Shown here piece by piece: positions 49,940 through 60,144 of a DNA stretch of 64,000 nt. Source of the DNA: Sphagnum compactum (lineage: Eukaryota; Bryophyta; Sphagnopsida; Sphagnales). The stretch spans positions 434,001 to 498,000 of the forward strand of contig OZ234501.1 in the NCBI GenBank assembly GCA_965153455.1, given 5' to 3'. Position 1 is the stretch's first letter, and every line of letters starts with the position of its first letter. The position numbers and the translations under genes were made by a program. Below the pieces are notes generated by a model. The model was not told the origin of the DNA. It made no database searches and saw only the letters and a list, made by a program, of their open reading frames with translations.

Positions 49940-50524
49940 AAACAACAAAGGACACAACATCGATGGACCTAGAAAATGCAACTTGTACCTTTTTACTAAA
50001 ACAATTATAGTACCGAAAACCAATATCACCTCTAACTTTAATTCCAAGTTTTAAATGTAAGATAAGGTTGGATAACTTGGAGTTTACGAGGATTTCTAGG
50101 GATTTTTTTTTTAAAGGATCCCCATTGTTTTCTAACGGGCTTGAAGTCTTCTCTTAAAGAAGCTTGAGGGGTCTTTTTTTATTTTTTTGTTTTGATACAA
50201 CTGTAATGTAATTTGGCACTTTGAAGTTCTTTGCATGAAGTGAGTTCTATTTTTACTCAAGTTTTTGCTTTGCAAAGTGTGTTGAAGTTGTCTTTCCCAC
50301 TTGCTAATAAGACTGCTTGTTTTATAAGATGTTGCAAAGTTGTTTATTGTTATCTACTTGTTTTTTTAAAGAGAAAGTGGTATGTTATTTGCCTAATTAT
50401 TTTCCACATGTTTTAAAAGTGACAATTTGTCACAAAACACTAGCAGATTTGAAGTGTTCAAGTCTATATTTATTTTCAATCAAAGACCTAAAAGCACTCA
50501 AAAATTCATCGAGTGGGCCTAACA
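49940..50524 (+). mobile_element. LTR-like repeat C (copy 2), between P450 fragments
   Basis: Matches the split copy at 30470-33690 in order and orientation, ending gtgggcctaaca at 50524. No 5-bp duplication of the following bases (atgtg) was found at the left side, and the left boundary is diffuse. It lies exactly between two P450 fragments that point in opposite directions, which fits an inversion breakpoint at an LTR better than a simple solo-LTR insertion. Confidence 0.6.
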
Positions 50525-50526
50525 AT

Positions 50527-51020
50527 GTGCTACACAACTATTCACACAAGTAAGACTAAATAGTTTTCGACCTAGGTGTCAAAAGGAGATGGCATATATG
50601 GTGAAGAACATTGTTGAGCATAGCCATGGAGGGAAATTGGTGGAAATAAGGCCTATCTTCCATCAACTAATTAGCAACATCATACGTCACATGTTGTTTG
50701 GCACATGTCATGAAAAATCTAATGATATTCTTGGAAATGATTTTAATAATTTCTTCAAATATAATACAGAGATGTTAAAGATAATGAACAAACTTAACAT
50801 TAGTGATTTCATACCAATTTTAAAGTGGTTTGATTTGCAAGGTATTGAATGAAGCATGAAACACGAAAACGATCAAGTCAAATTTTTCCTTTCAAAGATC
50901 TTTAAGGAGTATCAAAAGGGAAACAAAGTGCTTGCTAATTCCACCTCAACAGATTTTGTTGAAATTTTGTTAAGTCTTGATGAGAGACTTGATGACAAAT
51001 CCATAACAGGAGTTCTATGA
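50527..51020 (+). pseudogene. Cytochrome P450 middle-exon relic
   Basis: Plus-strand frame from about 50527: LFTQVRLNSFRPRCQKEMAY, MVKNIVEHSHGGKLVEIRPI, FHQLISNIIRHMLFGTCH, LNISDFIPILKWFDLQGIE, one stop, then STDFVEILLSLDERLDDK-SI. These are the C-helix to H-helix landmarks of an A-type P450 first exon (KE-M, IxxNIxxxMxFG, DF-P-L-W-D-QG). The final codons stop at the place where the first exon usually joins the I-helix exon. The N-terminal membrane anchor and proline-rich part are absent. It is the natural upstream partner of the inverted fragment at 49279-49901. Confidence 0.82.
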
Positions 51021-51039
51021 ATAATATCATAGCTTGTTG

Positions 51040-51504
51040 ACTCACCTTGTGCAAAAGGTGGCACTTGGGACAATTGTTAGGTGAGTCGGGAATGGAATTA
51101 TGGCAATCCGCCCTAGGATGCGGTCTAAGACATTTGAAGCATTGATAACTATTTAGCAACAATGGACAATTTTGACTGGGGTGATAGAGGTCTCCATCAC
51201 TGCCATAAACGTAACATATGAAACAATCGGGTTCATCAAGAGAACAAATTGATGAAAATTTATCAAGGATGTATGATTCTCATTCATGAAAGAGGTGAGC
51301 ACTGTCCTCGCACCTTAAACATTTGCAATGGCAAGAGTGGTTGCAGTGACACCATTTGTGATTATCGTAGAGAATCATCGCACGATTGTGCGACTGGAAT
51401 TAAGCTCACCATTGGGATTGACCATCAATAACTAAATGAAGATTGTGTCATCAACAATTCTTCGTGTCCATGATCTAAGCATTGGGTTCAGCAAAGGATG
51501 AATC
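51040..51504 (-). pseudogene. Cys-rich tail of a RecQ-like helicase relic
   Basis: Minus-strand continuation of the helicase relic at 57050-57700 once the copia element is removed (joined at the gaatc duplication). After a decayed stretch it reads HCNHSCHCKCLRCEDSAH near 51330, then CFICYVYGSDGDLYHPSQNC, QCFKCLRPHPRADC (CX2CX3HX4C) and NSPNNCPKCHLLHK, ending near 51040 where the P450 fragment begins. Cys/His spacing suggests several zinc-binding knuckles, which would be a nucleic-acid-binding tail. Several stops. The assignment to the helicase rests on strand, frame-compatible adjacency and the shared insertion site. Confidence 0.5.
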
Positions 51505-51994
51505 TGTTAGAAATACTATTCGTTTCTAATTCCCAATGTTGATGAATGTGTTAAACATTCATCAAAAGGATGAATAGTATACACATCCTTGTAGTTGTTA
51601 GGTTAGGGTTTAGAAGTGGAGACTACTTAGGGTTTGGCGGCGGCTAGGGTTAGGGTTAGGCGGCGGCTAGGTTTAGGGTTTGGTGGCGGCTAGGGCTAGG
51701 CGGCGGCTAGAGTTACGGTTTGGTGGCGGCTAGGTCAGGGTTAAGTGGCGGCTACTTCAGGGTTAGGAGATAGTATATAATGGAGTGGTTTTGAGTTGTC
51801 TTTCATTCTTTCCTTTCATGGTTGTTGAGTGCACATAGAACCTTCAAGCTTTGTTAGTTGTTGCAAGCCATAGTTTTATGATTGTAGCATTTGAAGCATA
51901 CAACCTTTGTAATCTTCTTTTAGTTAATACAATTGTTTCATTTCATGAACCTTGAGTGTTGCATTTCTTGCTTGTTTTCAAGTTGTTTCCAATA
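51505..51994 (+). repeat. 5' LTR of the copia element
   Basis: 490 bp. It begins with an inverted-repeat segment (gatgaatgtgttaaacattcatc near 51540). About 51600-51770 is an array of ggcggcggctagggttt-like units containing telo-box motifs (TTAGGGTTT). TATATAA at 51774-51780 is the likely promoter for the genomic RNA. Confidence 0.95.
51774..51780 (+). promoter_or_regulatory. Putative LTR TATA box
   Basis: TATATAA at the same offset (269) in both LTRs, just downstream of the GC-rich telo-box array. The R region would start about 30 bp downstream; the exact start is not determined. Confidence 0.55.
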
Positions 51995-52665
51995 GGTTAT
52001 GGGCCCACACCAAGCAAGAGAAAGGACATTGTGTTAGAACAAGAAGTAGTGAAAGGTTTGAGCTTGTATTGCATAGGAAAAAAGAGAGAATCCTTTTGAG
52101 ACAAGGTTCTTAGTTTGCAAAGGGAGAGAGAGTTCATTTCCAAGTGGTGGCATACAAGGAGCTTGCAACTTTTCCAAGTGAGTTTGAGGTGTGGAAGAGA
52201 CTTCTTCAAAGTGTTGTCAGTTCTTAAGTGTGGAAGAGTGTTCTTCAAGTCTTTAAGTTTCAAGTTTGAAGTTCAAAAGTGTGAAAGAGAGTTCTTCAAG
52301 TTTTTGAGGTTTCCAACATTGAAGTTTGAGGTGTAAGAGAAGTTTTTCAAGTTTCTTGTAAAGGTTTTTAGGAAACTTGTTTTCGTTTAAGTTTTTTGAA
52401 AGTGTTTGCTTGTACAACATAGAAAGGGAGAATCCTTTCGAGGGAAGGCTTTTAGTTTGCAAGGTTGCAAAGAGAATAGTCTTCCAAGTGAGTGAGAGGT
52501 GTGGAAGAGATTTCTTCAAGGTGTTGTAAGTTTTTCAAGTGTGAAAAATTATTTTTGAAAATATCAAGGTTTTCCAAGTGAAAGTGTTTGGAAGATAGTT
52601 CTTTTAGTTGTTGAAAACTACAACTTTCAAGTTTAAGAGTGTTTGTTGTAGCATTTGTGTTCAAA

Positions 52666-55600
52666 ATGTCTTCTTTTCAAATGGAGTCCTTGAAAGTCAT
52701 GGAGAAGTTTGATGGTGGCAACTTTCACCTTTGGAAGTTCAAAATGCGCATGATGCTTTCCAAACATGGGCTTTGGAAATTTGTTGATGGGAGTGCCACC
52801 TTGCCAAGTGAAGAAGTTGCAAGGGCCGATTACAACGAAAAAGAGACCAAGGCTTTTGCATTGCTTTGCGAACATCTCACGGATGCCCAACTTGCACACA
52901 TTCAATATTGTGACAATGTGAGAAGTGCGTGGGAGGCTCTTTGTGGTGTGCATGAAGCTAAGACCATTGGCAACAAGTTGTTCCTTCGAAGGAGATTCTT
53001 CACCATCAAAATGCAAGAAGGAGATGACATGCTTGTGCACATCAACACGGTGAAAGCCCTTGCGGACCAACTACGTTCCATCGAGGTGAACATTACGGAT
53101 GAAGATGTTTACATGGTACTCCTCATGAGCCTTCCTCCATCCTTTGATAACTTAGTCACAAGCTTGGAGTCCATGTCCACGAAAGATGTAGACCTTCAAT
53201 TCGTTGTAGCAAGGTTGCTTCACGAAGTGTCCAAAAGAAAAGAATGTGAGAGTTCCGAGACTACCGCATTAGTGAACAAAACTCACAAGCCAAATGAGAA
53301 GCTTTGCTTTTATTGTAAGAAACTCGAACATTTTGTGAGAAATTGTTTGAAGAAGAAAAATGATGAAAAAGAAAAAGTTAATCAAGCTTGTGAAGATCAC
53401 GAACAAATGTTTATTGCGGCATTGAGTGCCAATGATCATACCACGTATGATTGGATTGTCGATTCGGGTGCAACGGAACACATGACATTCGAACAAGAAT
53501 GGTTTACCACATACGAGCGCATTTCCCCAAGGAGGGTGTTCATGGGCGATGACACCGTTTTGGAGGCCATTCGCAAGGGAAGCATCAAAGCCACATTGCA
53601 AGTGGGAGGCCAATTGACACACACAACCATCACCCAAGTTCTTCATGTTCCAAAAATGAAGAATAATCTCATTTCGGTGAGCAAACTCATTTCGGAAGGT
53701 TTCAAAGTGGAGTTTGACAAGGATGGTTGTAAGGTCAACGATGCTCAAGGAGTTGTTGTGGCGCAAGCACGAAAGGACAAGAACTTGTACCTTCTTAATG
53801 TGAAGGTGCGTAAGGACATGGCACACATTGCAAATTCTTTGGAGGAAAGTGCGATGCTTTGGCATGAAAGACTTGGCCATCTCAACATGGCAAGCCTTAA
53901 GGAGTTAGATGCCATGGTGGATGGCATGAATTTGAAAGAAGTGCCGTTGCATCACATTTGTGAAGGATGCGTCAAAGGCAAACATCAAAGAACATCATTT
54001 CCCAAGGACGGAGCAACGAGGGCTTCACAACTTTTGGAGATTGTGCACACCGATGTGTGCGGGCCAATGAAGACTACATCGCATGGTGGAGCGCGATACT
54101 TTCTCACTTTCATTGACGATTTCTCAAGGAAAACTCATGTCTATCTTTTGAAGGCCAAAGGAGAAGTGTTTGAAAAGTTCAAACAATACAAGGCCTTGGT
54201 GGAGAACGAAATTGGTCACAAAATCAAAGTGCTGCGTTCCGACAACGGAGGAGAATTTGTGTCTAAGAAATTTGACGCATTTCTTGCGGAATGTGGAATT
54301 CAATGACAAACAAGTGCGCCCTATTCCCCACAACAAAACGGTGTTGCGGAACGTGCCAATAGAACCATCATGGAATGTGCAAGAAGCATGATTCTTGCAC
54401 AAGGGTTGGAACTTGAATTTTGGGGCGAAGCGGTGAACACGGCGGTGTACATCAAAAATCGATGTCCAACCAAGGCTCTTGATTCCAAGACCCCTCAAGA
54501 AGCGTGGAGTGGTAGGAAACCCGATGTGTCCCATTTGAGAGTTTTTGGTTGTAAAGCCTTTGCACATGTCCCCGATGAAAAGAGGACCAAATTAGACTCC
54601 AAGTCCATGCCTTGTGTGTTTTTAGGATATTACGAAGGCACCAAAGCGTATCGCTTGATGTGTGTGAAAACCAAGAGAATCATCAAAAGTAGAGATGTTG
54701 TGTTCATTGAAGGGTCAAAGGAAATAGGTGGTGTACCTCATCTTGAGAAAGAAGAAAATGTAGTTGTGCATGAAGAAGTTGAGGGAGAAGAACCATTGGC
54801 CTTTAGTCAAGATAGACCTTTGAGTGAAACAAGAATGGAAGGTGTGCAAAGTGAATCCACACCAAGTTCTTCATCGGAAGAGGAATTTGTTGTTTCCAAT
54901 GATAACCCATCTTGTGAACCTTCACAAGATATTGCGAGGGAAAGACCTCAAAGGCAACGAAGGGAATGGCCTCGGGATTGGTGGATTGCTACCAAAGAGG
55001 TGGAGCGCGCCACCGTTGCATTTTTGGAGGAGCCCCAAAATATTGAAGAAGCATTGACATGTGAAAATTCCAAGGAGTGGGAGTGTGCGATGCGAGAAGA
55101 ATATGATTCCCTCATGACAAACAACACATGGACTTTGGTACCACTTCCCGCCGGTAGGAAACCCGTGTCTTGCAAATGGGGAAGTGGAACGCTACAAGGC
55201 TAGATTAATAGCAAGAGGTTTTACCCAAACCTACGGAGTGGATTACAACGAAACTTTTGCGCCGGTCGCAAAATTTGCATCTATTCGTTGTATTCTTGCA
55301 TTGGCGGCCTTGGAAGACATGGAGATCCATCAAATGGATGTGAAAACCGCATTTCTCAATGGCGAGCTTGAAAAGGAGATTTACATGGAGCAACCTCAAG
55401 GGTTCGTGCACCAAGCAGGTGAACATCTCGTGTGTAAGCTTCACAAGTCCTTGTATGGTTTGAAACAATCTCCAAGGGCATGGAATCAAAAGTTAGATGC
55501 GTTTCTCAAAAGCATTGAATTTATCAAGAGTGAGGCGGATCCTAGTGTGTACGTTGCACAAGTGGGAGATGTGAAGTTTTTCATTGTGGTCTATGTGGAC

Positions 55601-56551
55601 GACCTCATTTTGGTGTGCAACGATCAAAACAAACTTTTGCAAATCAAAGAGGAATTGAGTCAATAGTTTGAAATGAAGGACCTCGGGGAGTTGCATTTCT
55701 TTTTGGGGATGGAGGTGGAAAGGAATCGTGATGAAAGACTCCTACGCATCAACCAAATCAAATACCTCAAGGAAATATTGATGCGTTTTCGAATGGAAGA
55801 ACGTAAGCCCATTGGAGTTCCATTGGATCCCAAGGTGAAGTTACAAAGGAATGTGAATGGAAATGATGAATCAAAGGGATTCCCATATCAACAAGCGGTT
55901 GGGTCTTTGATGTATGCCATGTTGTGCACACGACCCGACTTGGCATACCCAATAAGCGTGTTGAGTCAACACATGGCGAACCCTAACATGGAGCATTGCA
56001 TGGCCGTCAAACGAATTTTTTGATATTTGCAAGGTACATTGCAAATGAAATTACAATTTGGTGGAACACCATCCAAGGAAGTTCTTGGATATTGTGATGC
56101 GGATTGGGGTGGTGATCTTGAAGATAGGAGGTCCACCACAGGGTTTGTTTTCATGATTGGAGGTGGAGCGATTTCTTGGAGTAGCAAACGACAACCCACA
56201 ATAACATTGTCCACCACGGAGGCGGAATACATGGCGAACACGCAAGCCACAAAAGAAGCCATATGGATAACAAAATTGATGATGGATTTAGGATACATGG
56301 AGGAGAAGAAAATGATGGTGATTCGATGCGACAATCAAGGTGCAATATCATTGACCAAGAATCCCACTCACCATGCACGAACAAAACACATTGATGGACA
56401 ACATCATTTTGTTCGAGAACGAGTTGAAAATCAAGAAGTTGGATTTGAATATTGTCCAACCGAACACATGGTGGCGGATGTCCTTACTAAGGCATTATCT
56501 AAAGAACGACATCATAAGTTGATAAACATGTTCGGATTAGAAACTTCATAG
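52666..56551 (+). pseudogene. copia gag-pol polyprotein with three stops and one frameshift
   Basis: Order of domains: gag (FDGGNFHLWKFKMRMML), zinc knuckle CFYCKKLEHFVRNC, aspartic protease WIVDSGATEHMT, GAG-pre-integrase (LWHERLGHLNMASLKEL), integrase core (HTDVCGPM, RSDNGGEF, QQNGVAER: the D, D, E triad is intact), RT (FAPVAKFASIRCILALAAL, YVDDLILV) and RNase H (GYCDADWGGD, STTEAEYMA). Damage: TGA at 54304-54306, a deletion of about ten codons with frameshift near 55185 (between SCKW and GEVERYKARL), TAG at 55664-55666 and TGA at 56021-56023. Both TGA stops sit where relatives usually have Arg, so they fit CGA to TGA transitions. It cannot make a full polyprotein but could be mobilised in trans. 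The start ATG is that of MSSFQMESLKVM; the frame is open further upstream. Confidence 0.95.
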
Positions 56552-56559
56552 AGTGGGAG

Positions 56560-57049
56560 TGTTAGAAATACTATTCGTTTCTAATTCCCAATGTTGATGA
56601 ATGTGTTAAACATTCATCAAAAGGATGAATAGTATACACATCCTTGTAGTTGTTAGGTTAGGGTTTAGAAGTGGAGACTACTTAGGGTTTGGCGGCGGCT
56701 AGGGTTAGGGTTAGGCGGCGGCTAGGTTTAGGGTTTGGTGGCGGCTAGGGTTAAGCGGCGGCTAGAATTAGGGTTTGGTGGCGGCTAGGTCAGGGTTAAG
56801 TGGCGGCTACTTCAGGGTTAGGAGATAGTATATAATGGAGTGATTTTGAGTTGTCTTTCATTCTTTCCTTTCATGGTTGTTGAGTGCACATAGAACCTTC
56901 AAGCTTTGTTAGTTGTTGCAAGCCATAGTTTTATGATTGTAGCATTTGAAGCATACAACCTTTGTAATCTTCTTTTAGTTAATACAATTGTTCCATTTCA
57001 TGAACCTTGAGTGTTGCATTTCTTACTTGTTTTCAAGTTGTTTCCAATA
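56560..57049 (+). repeat. 3' LTR of the copia element
   Basis: 490 bp, same length as the 5' LTR with no indel, about 98.6 percent identical by eye. TATATAA at 56829-56835. Five of the seven differences are C/T or G/A. Confidence 0.95.
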
Positions 57050-57700
57050 GAATCAATGTGCATAGCTTCAGCTTTTGATTTCGTATTAGAAATCACTCGG
57101 CTAATACCAAGTTGACTATCACAAGTAAGTCGGCCTGACTCTTGGTGTAGAACAACAAAAGATCTAAAAGATCCACGATGAATGACAAGCTTGACAGATG
57201 GATAGTTGTACCCACACCCAATGACCCCAGTGCCCACCATAACACGCGTTTCGCTAAAAAGCCATGATTGTAATTGCATCTTTTTAGTGTCTTCATCAAG
57301 ATGGGCATGAAAATGAACAGACCTAACGCATGCCAAATTATTGGCAATTGATGCCACTCGCTCAACAGACTGTCATGTTAAGCAATATACGATTGCCCTA
57401 TTATCTCAAAAGATACATTGTAATCCCATTCGATGAGTTGTTTAAATTGTCCACATCAACCACTTCATCGACAACCTACCCAATCAACGGGCGCATCATC
57501 AACATTCAGATGACAGTGAATGTTGTGGACATCACAATCTTTAGGTCAGTCTCTTGAAATGGGGACAAAGAGGCACAAGTTGGCATCCCACATCCCATAA
57601 TGGCAAAAGGTGTTTCATGAATTGTCTAAAATCTAACAAAATCAAATGTGTTGTTCAAGCTTTGTTGTTCTTGGTCCTACTTTGTGGGAATGCAAGCAAA
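57050..57700 (-). pseudogene. RecQ-like superfamily 2 helicase relic
   Basis: Minus-strand reading: a decayed motif-III-like region (HETPFAIMGCGMPTCASLSP near 57600), then EVVDVDNLNNSSNGITMYL, NRAIVYCLT-QSVERVASIA (motif IV), VRSVHFHAHLDEDTKKMQLQ, VMVGTGVIGCGYNYPSVKLV (motif V, where RecQ has ATxAFGMGIDxPDVR) and VVLHQESGRLTCDSQLG (motif VI, QExGRAGRD). RecQ enzymes unwind DNA 3' to 5'. Stops and frame changes upstream of 57365 and loss of the motif VI Arg-Ala-Gly-Arg core show decay. The N-terminal ATPase half is missing. The copia element has inserted after SKAEAMHID, separating this part from the Cys-rich tail at 51040-51504. It does not resemble the standard plant RECQ1-5/WRN-like proteins closely in motif V, so it may be a mobile-element or horizontally acquired helicase. 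Confidence 0.62.
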
Positions 57701-58280
57701 TATATTAGAAAAGATAATATGTGATGTTAAATTATGTCTTCAAGCCACTGGGTCCAAGTTTTTGGGTTTTTTGCTCTTTCTTTCTTGATGCCTGCCTTTG
57801 CTGATGTTGTTTTCTCTATTTCTATCCTATCTCCACCACCACCACCTACATTTCTCTTCTCTTCTGTTTCAATGGTTCTCCCTTCTTCTATGCCATTTAC
57901 CCATTTCGTATTCATTCCACTTCTTTCTTGTGGGTATTATTCTTGTTTTTGTTTCCTTCATGTGTGAAGGGGGCCTACGGGTTTTCAAGAATGGAGTAGA
58001 TGCGACAGGATGGGTGTTGAGTTTGTTGGTGAATGTGATGGAAGTGTGTGTCTCCAGAATTGGAGTAAGCTGTGAAAGAGGACATGGTCCTATTTATTCT
58101 TCCCTCTTTTTTCTGTTCTTTTAGAAAATTGTCAAGTTCCTCAATGTATATGTAAATGCCTTTTGCTTTGGCGTTTTTAAATAATTGTAGATGCCATGTA
58201 TGTGTAATTCTTAGTTTGTTTCTAATTTCATAATTATGTTATTAGATTTATTGGTTTGTTGTAATGTTCTTTGTAAAAAA
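57701..58280. other. Intergenic, no gene recognised
   Basis: Contains a 77-codon plus-strand frame with a hydrophobic start and a Pro run (57734-57967). No domain, no splice support and overlapping open frames on both strands, so it is not called. Confidence 0.4.
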
Positions 58281-59204
58281 TAATTTATAAGGAATAATTT
58301 TAGAAATTCGTTTCAATATGAGTTCACTTACATGTATAAATTTTGATGTTATTAGATGAGGCCCCACGAACATTATTCTTTAACTGATTAATTAGATAAT
58401 GTTTTTGGGGATTAGGTTTTACCTAGTGCTTGTTAACAATTTAGTTGGTACATTAACATTTTACATAATGCAAAGCAAACACCATGAATTTTTTGGAATC
58501 CAAACAAAAGAGAAATATTTTTTAAGTTTATAATTAGTCATTAAACTTGCTAGTTAGCTCTTATCTTGTGACATCATGCATGTAATATAATCTCACCAAA
58601 TTGATGCTCAAGTAAAATGGATTTCTAAAATTTTTGTGGACATCAGACCTTATACGGACCTATTAAATTATCTATTCAAAAACATATATAAAGGAAATGA
58701 ATTTGTAAGTCCATTTGTGTTCTAAAGTGTTCTACATGTTTCTAAGGTTTGCATTTGATGTGTTTGTATCATCGCTGCCCATTTTTTTAAAAAATTATAA
58801 GGAATAAGTTTACATTTCAATATGAGTTCACTTACATGTATAATTTTTGATGTTATTTTACGAGGCCCCAAAAACATTATTTTTTAGTTGATTGGTTAAA
58901 CAATGTTTCTAGAGGCTAAGTTTTACCCAGTGCTTGTTGATAGTTTGGTCAGCTCATTGGTCACTGAACTTGCTAGCTAACCCTCATATTGTGACATCAT
59001 GCATATAATTTAATCTCACCAAATTGATGCTTAAGTGAAGTGGATTTTTAAAATTTTAGTGGACATTAGACATTATAAAAACCTATTAAATTGTCTATTC
59101 AAAAACATATATAAAGGAAATGAATTTGTAAGTTCATTTGTGTTCTAAAGTGTTTCACATGTTTGTAAGGTTTGTAATTGTTGTGTTTGTATCATCTTTG
59201 CCAT
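58281..59204 (+). repeat. Diverged tandem duplication of about 420-500 bp
   Basis: Copy 1 is about 58281-58781 and copy 2 about 58791-59204. Shared blocks: caatatgagttcacttacatgtata, tgacatcatgcat(g/a)taat, tctcaccaaattgatgct, ctattcaaaaacatatataaa, ggaaatgaatttgtaagt and gtgttctaaagtgtt. Copy 1 has an extra segment of about 75 bp (58455-58530) absent from copy 2. Both keep a strong TATATAAA at the same place. Confidence 0.8.
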
Positions 59205-60110
59205 TCTTATGGCTACCACCATAGCATCAGTATTTCCTAAGGAAATCAGTGTTAGTATGATATGCATAGATTTTAGTACGCATAGATTTTGGCTTAAACA
59301 AAAGTTGAACCAAGATTGTAATTTCGCTCTAGCTCACATCAATGAATTATTGTGATTTAATCAATCCAGATTTAGAACTGACATTTGTTTCAAATCTTAC
59401 CTGAAATCATGCATTGATCTTTCACAGTCAATGATTTCAACCCACAAGTTGATCCTTGTGATGGATAGGTTATTCAGGTTCACCTCCACAAAGTAGCAAT
59501 AATTGCTCGAAGCAAAAGAATGAATATCTAAAAAAGAGGCTATCTATATTCCCACACACCACAACATTGTGTCATTCATCCCTTTGAAAAAAGGTGATGG
59601 AAATTCAAACTACTCAGTTGCACCAAGATTGTTGTCAGGTTTCTTGTCATGACTTCTTCAAAGGCCTGCATACACCACCAATTCCCAGGTTATATGTTGC
59701 ATACATTTCATTGTCAAACGCAACAAAAAATGCATAAAGTCTAATCTTCCTGAGAATTCAAGTTTTCACCTTTATGCCACTTGATTAAACAATGAGCTAA
59801 GCCATGGTTAGAACATTCATTGCACCAATAGCTTGAAGGAACTTGTCCAACTTTGATTATTGTGCCATGGTGGAATTTCCTTTCATTTGTAGTAGCTTGT
59901 TGGAACCACCATGTAACCTAAGAGGACTCGACACATTTTGACTTCACTATGCCTCATGCCAGTAGCTTAATTTTTTGCTAAGCTTTTTTTGGTAATGAAA
60001 AATCAAGAAACTCCAAACATAAAAGTTTTGGTCACCATCACAACAATAGTAAACAAAAATCTCTGGTTAATATCGTGACTAAGAAATAGGATTTTTTTTA
60101 AAAATGCAAT

Positions 60111-60144
<34 letters not shown>

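Larger units (their letters stand above)
51505..57049 (+). mobile_element. Nearly complete Ty1-copia retrotransposon, 5,545 bp
   Basis: Two 490-bp LTRs (51505-51994 and 56560-57049) flank a single copia-order gag-pol. A perfect 5-bp duplication, gaatc, lies at 51500-51504 and 57050-57054. Directly after the 5' LTR comes ggttatgggccc, a plausible primer-binding site. Directly before the 3' LTR is the purine-rich tagagtgggag. The LTRs start TGTTAG and end CCAATA, so the last dinucleotide is TA and not the usual CA in both copies. By eye the LTRs differ at about 7 of 490 positions, so this is the youngest element in the window. It is inserted in a RecQ-like helicase relic. Confidence 0.95.

Noticed and set aside
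51600-51780. Interstitial telomere
   Set aside because: The TTTAGGG-like units are mixed with ggcggcggct and lie at the same place in both copia LTRs, so they are part of the LTR.
53269-54567. Long minus-strand open frames of 147-203 codons
   Set aside because: They are antisense to the copia gag-pol, whose motifs are unmistakable on the plus strand.
57734-57967. Small secreted-looking protein with a Pro run
   Set aside because: Hydrophobic start only; overlapping frames are open on both strands in a T-rich stretch and no homologous motif was recognised.
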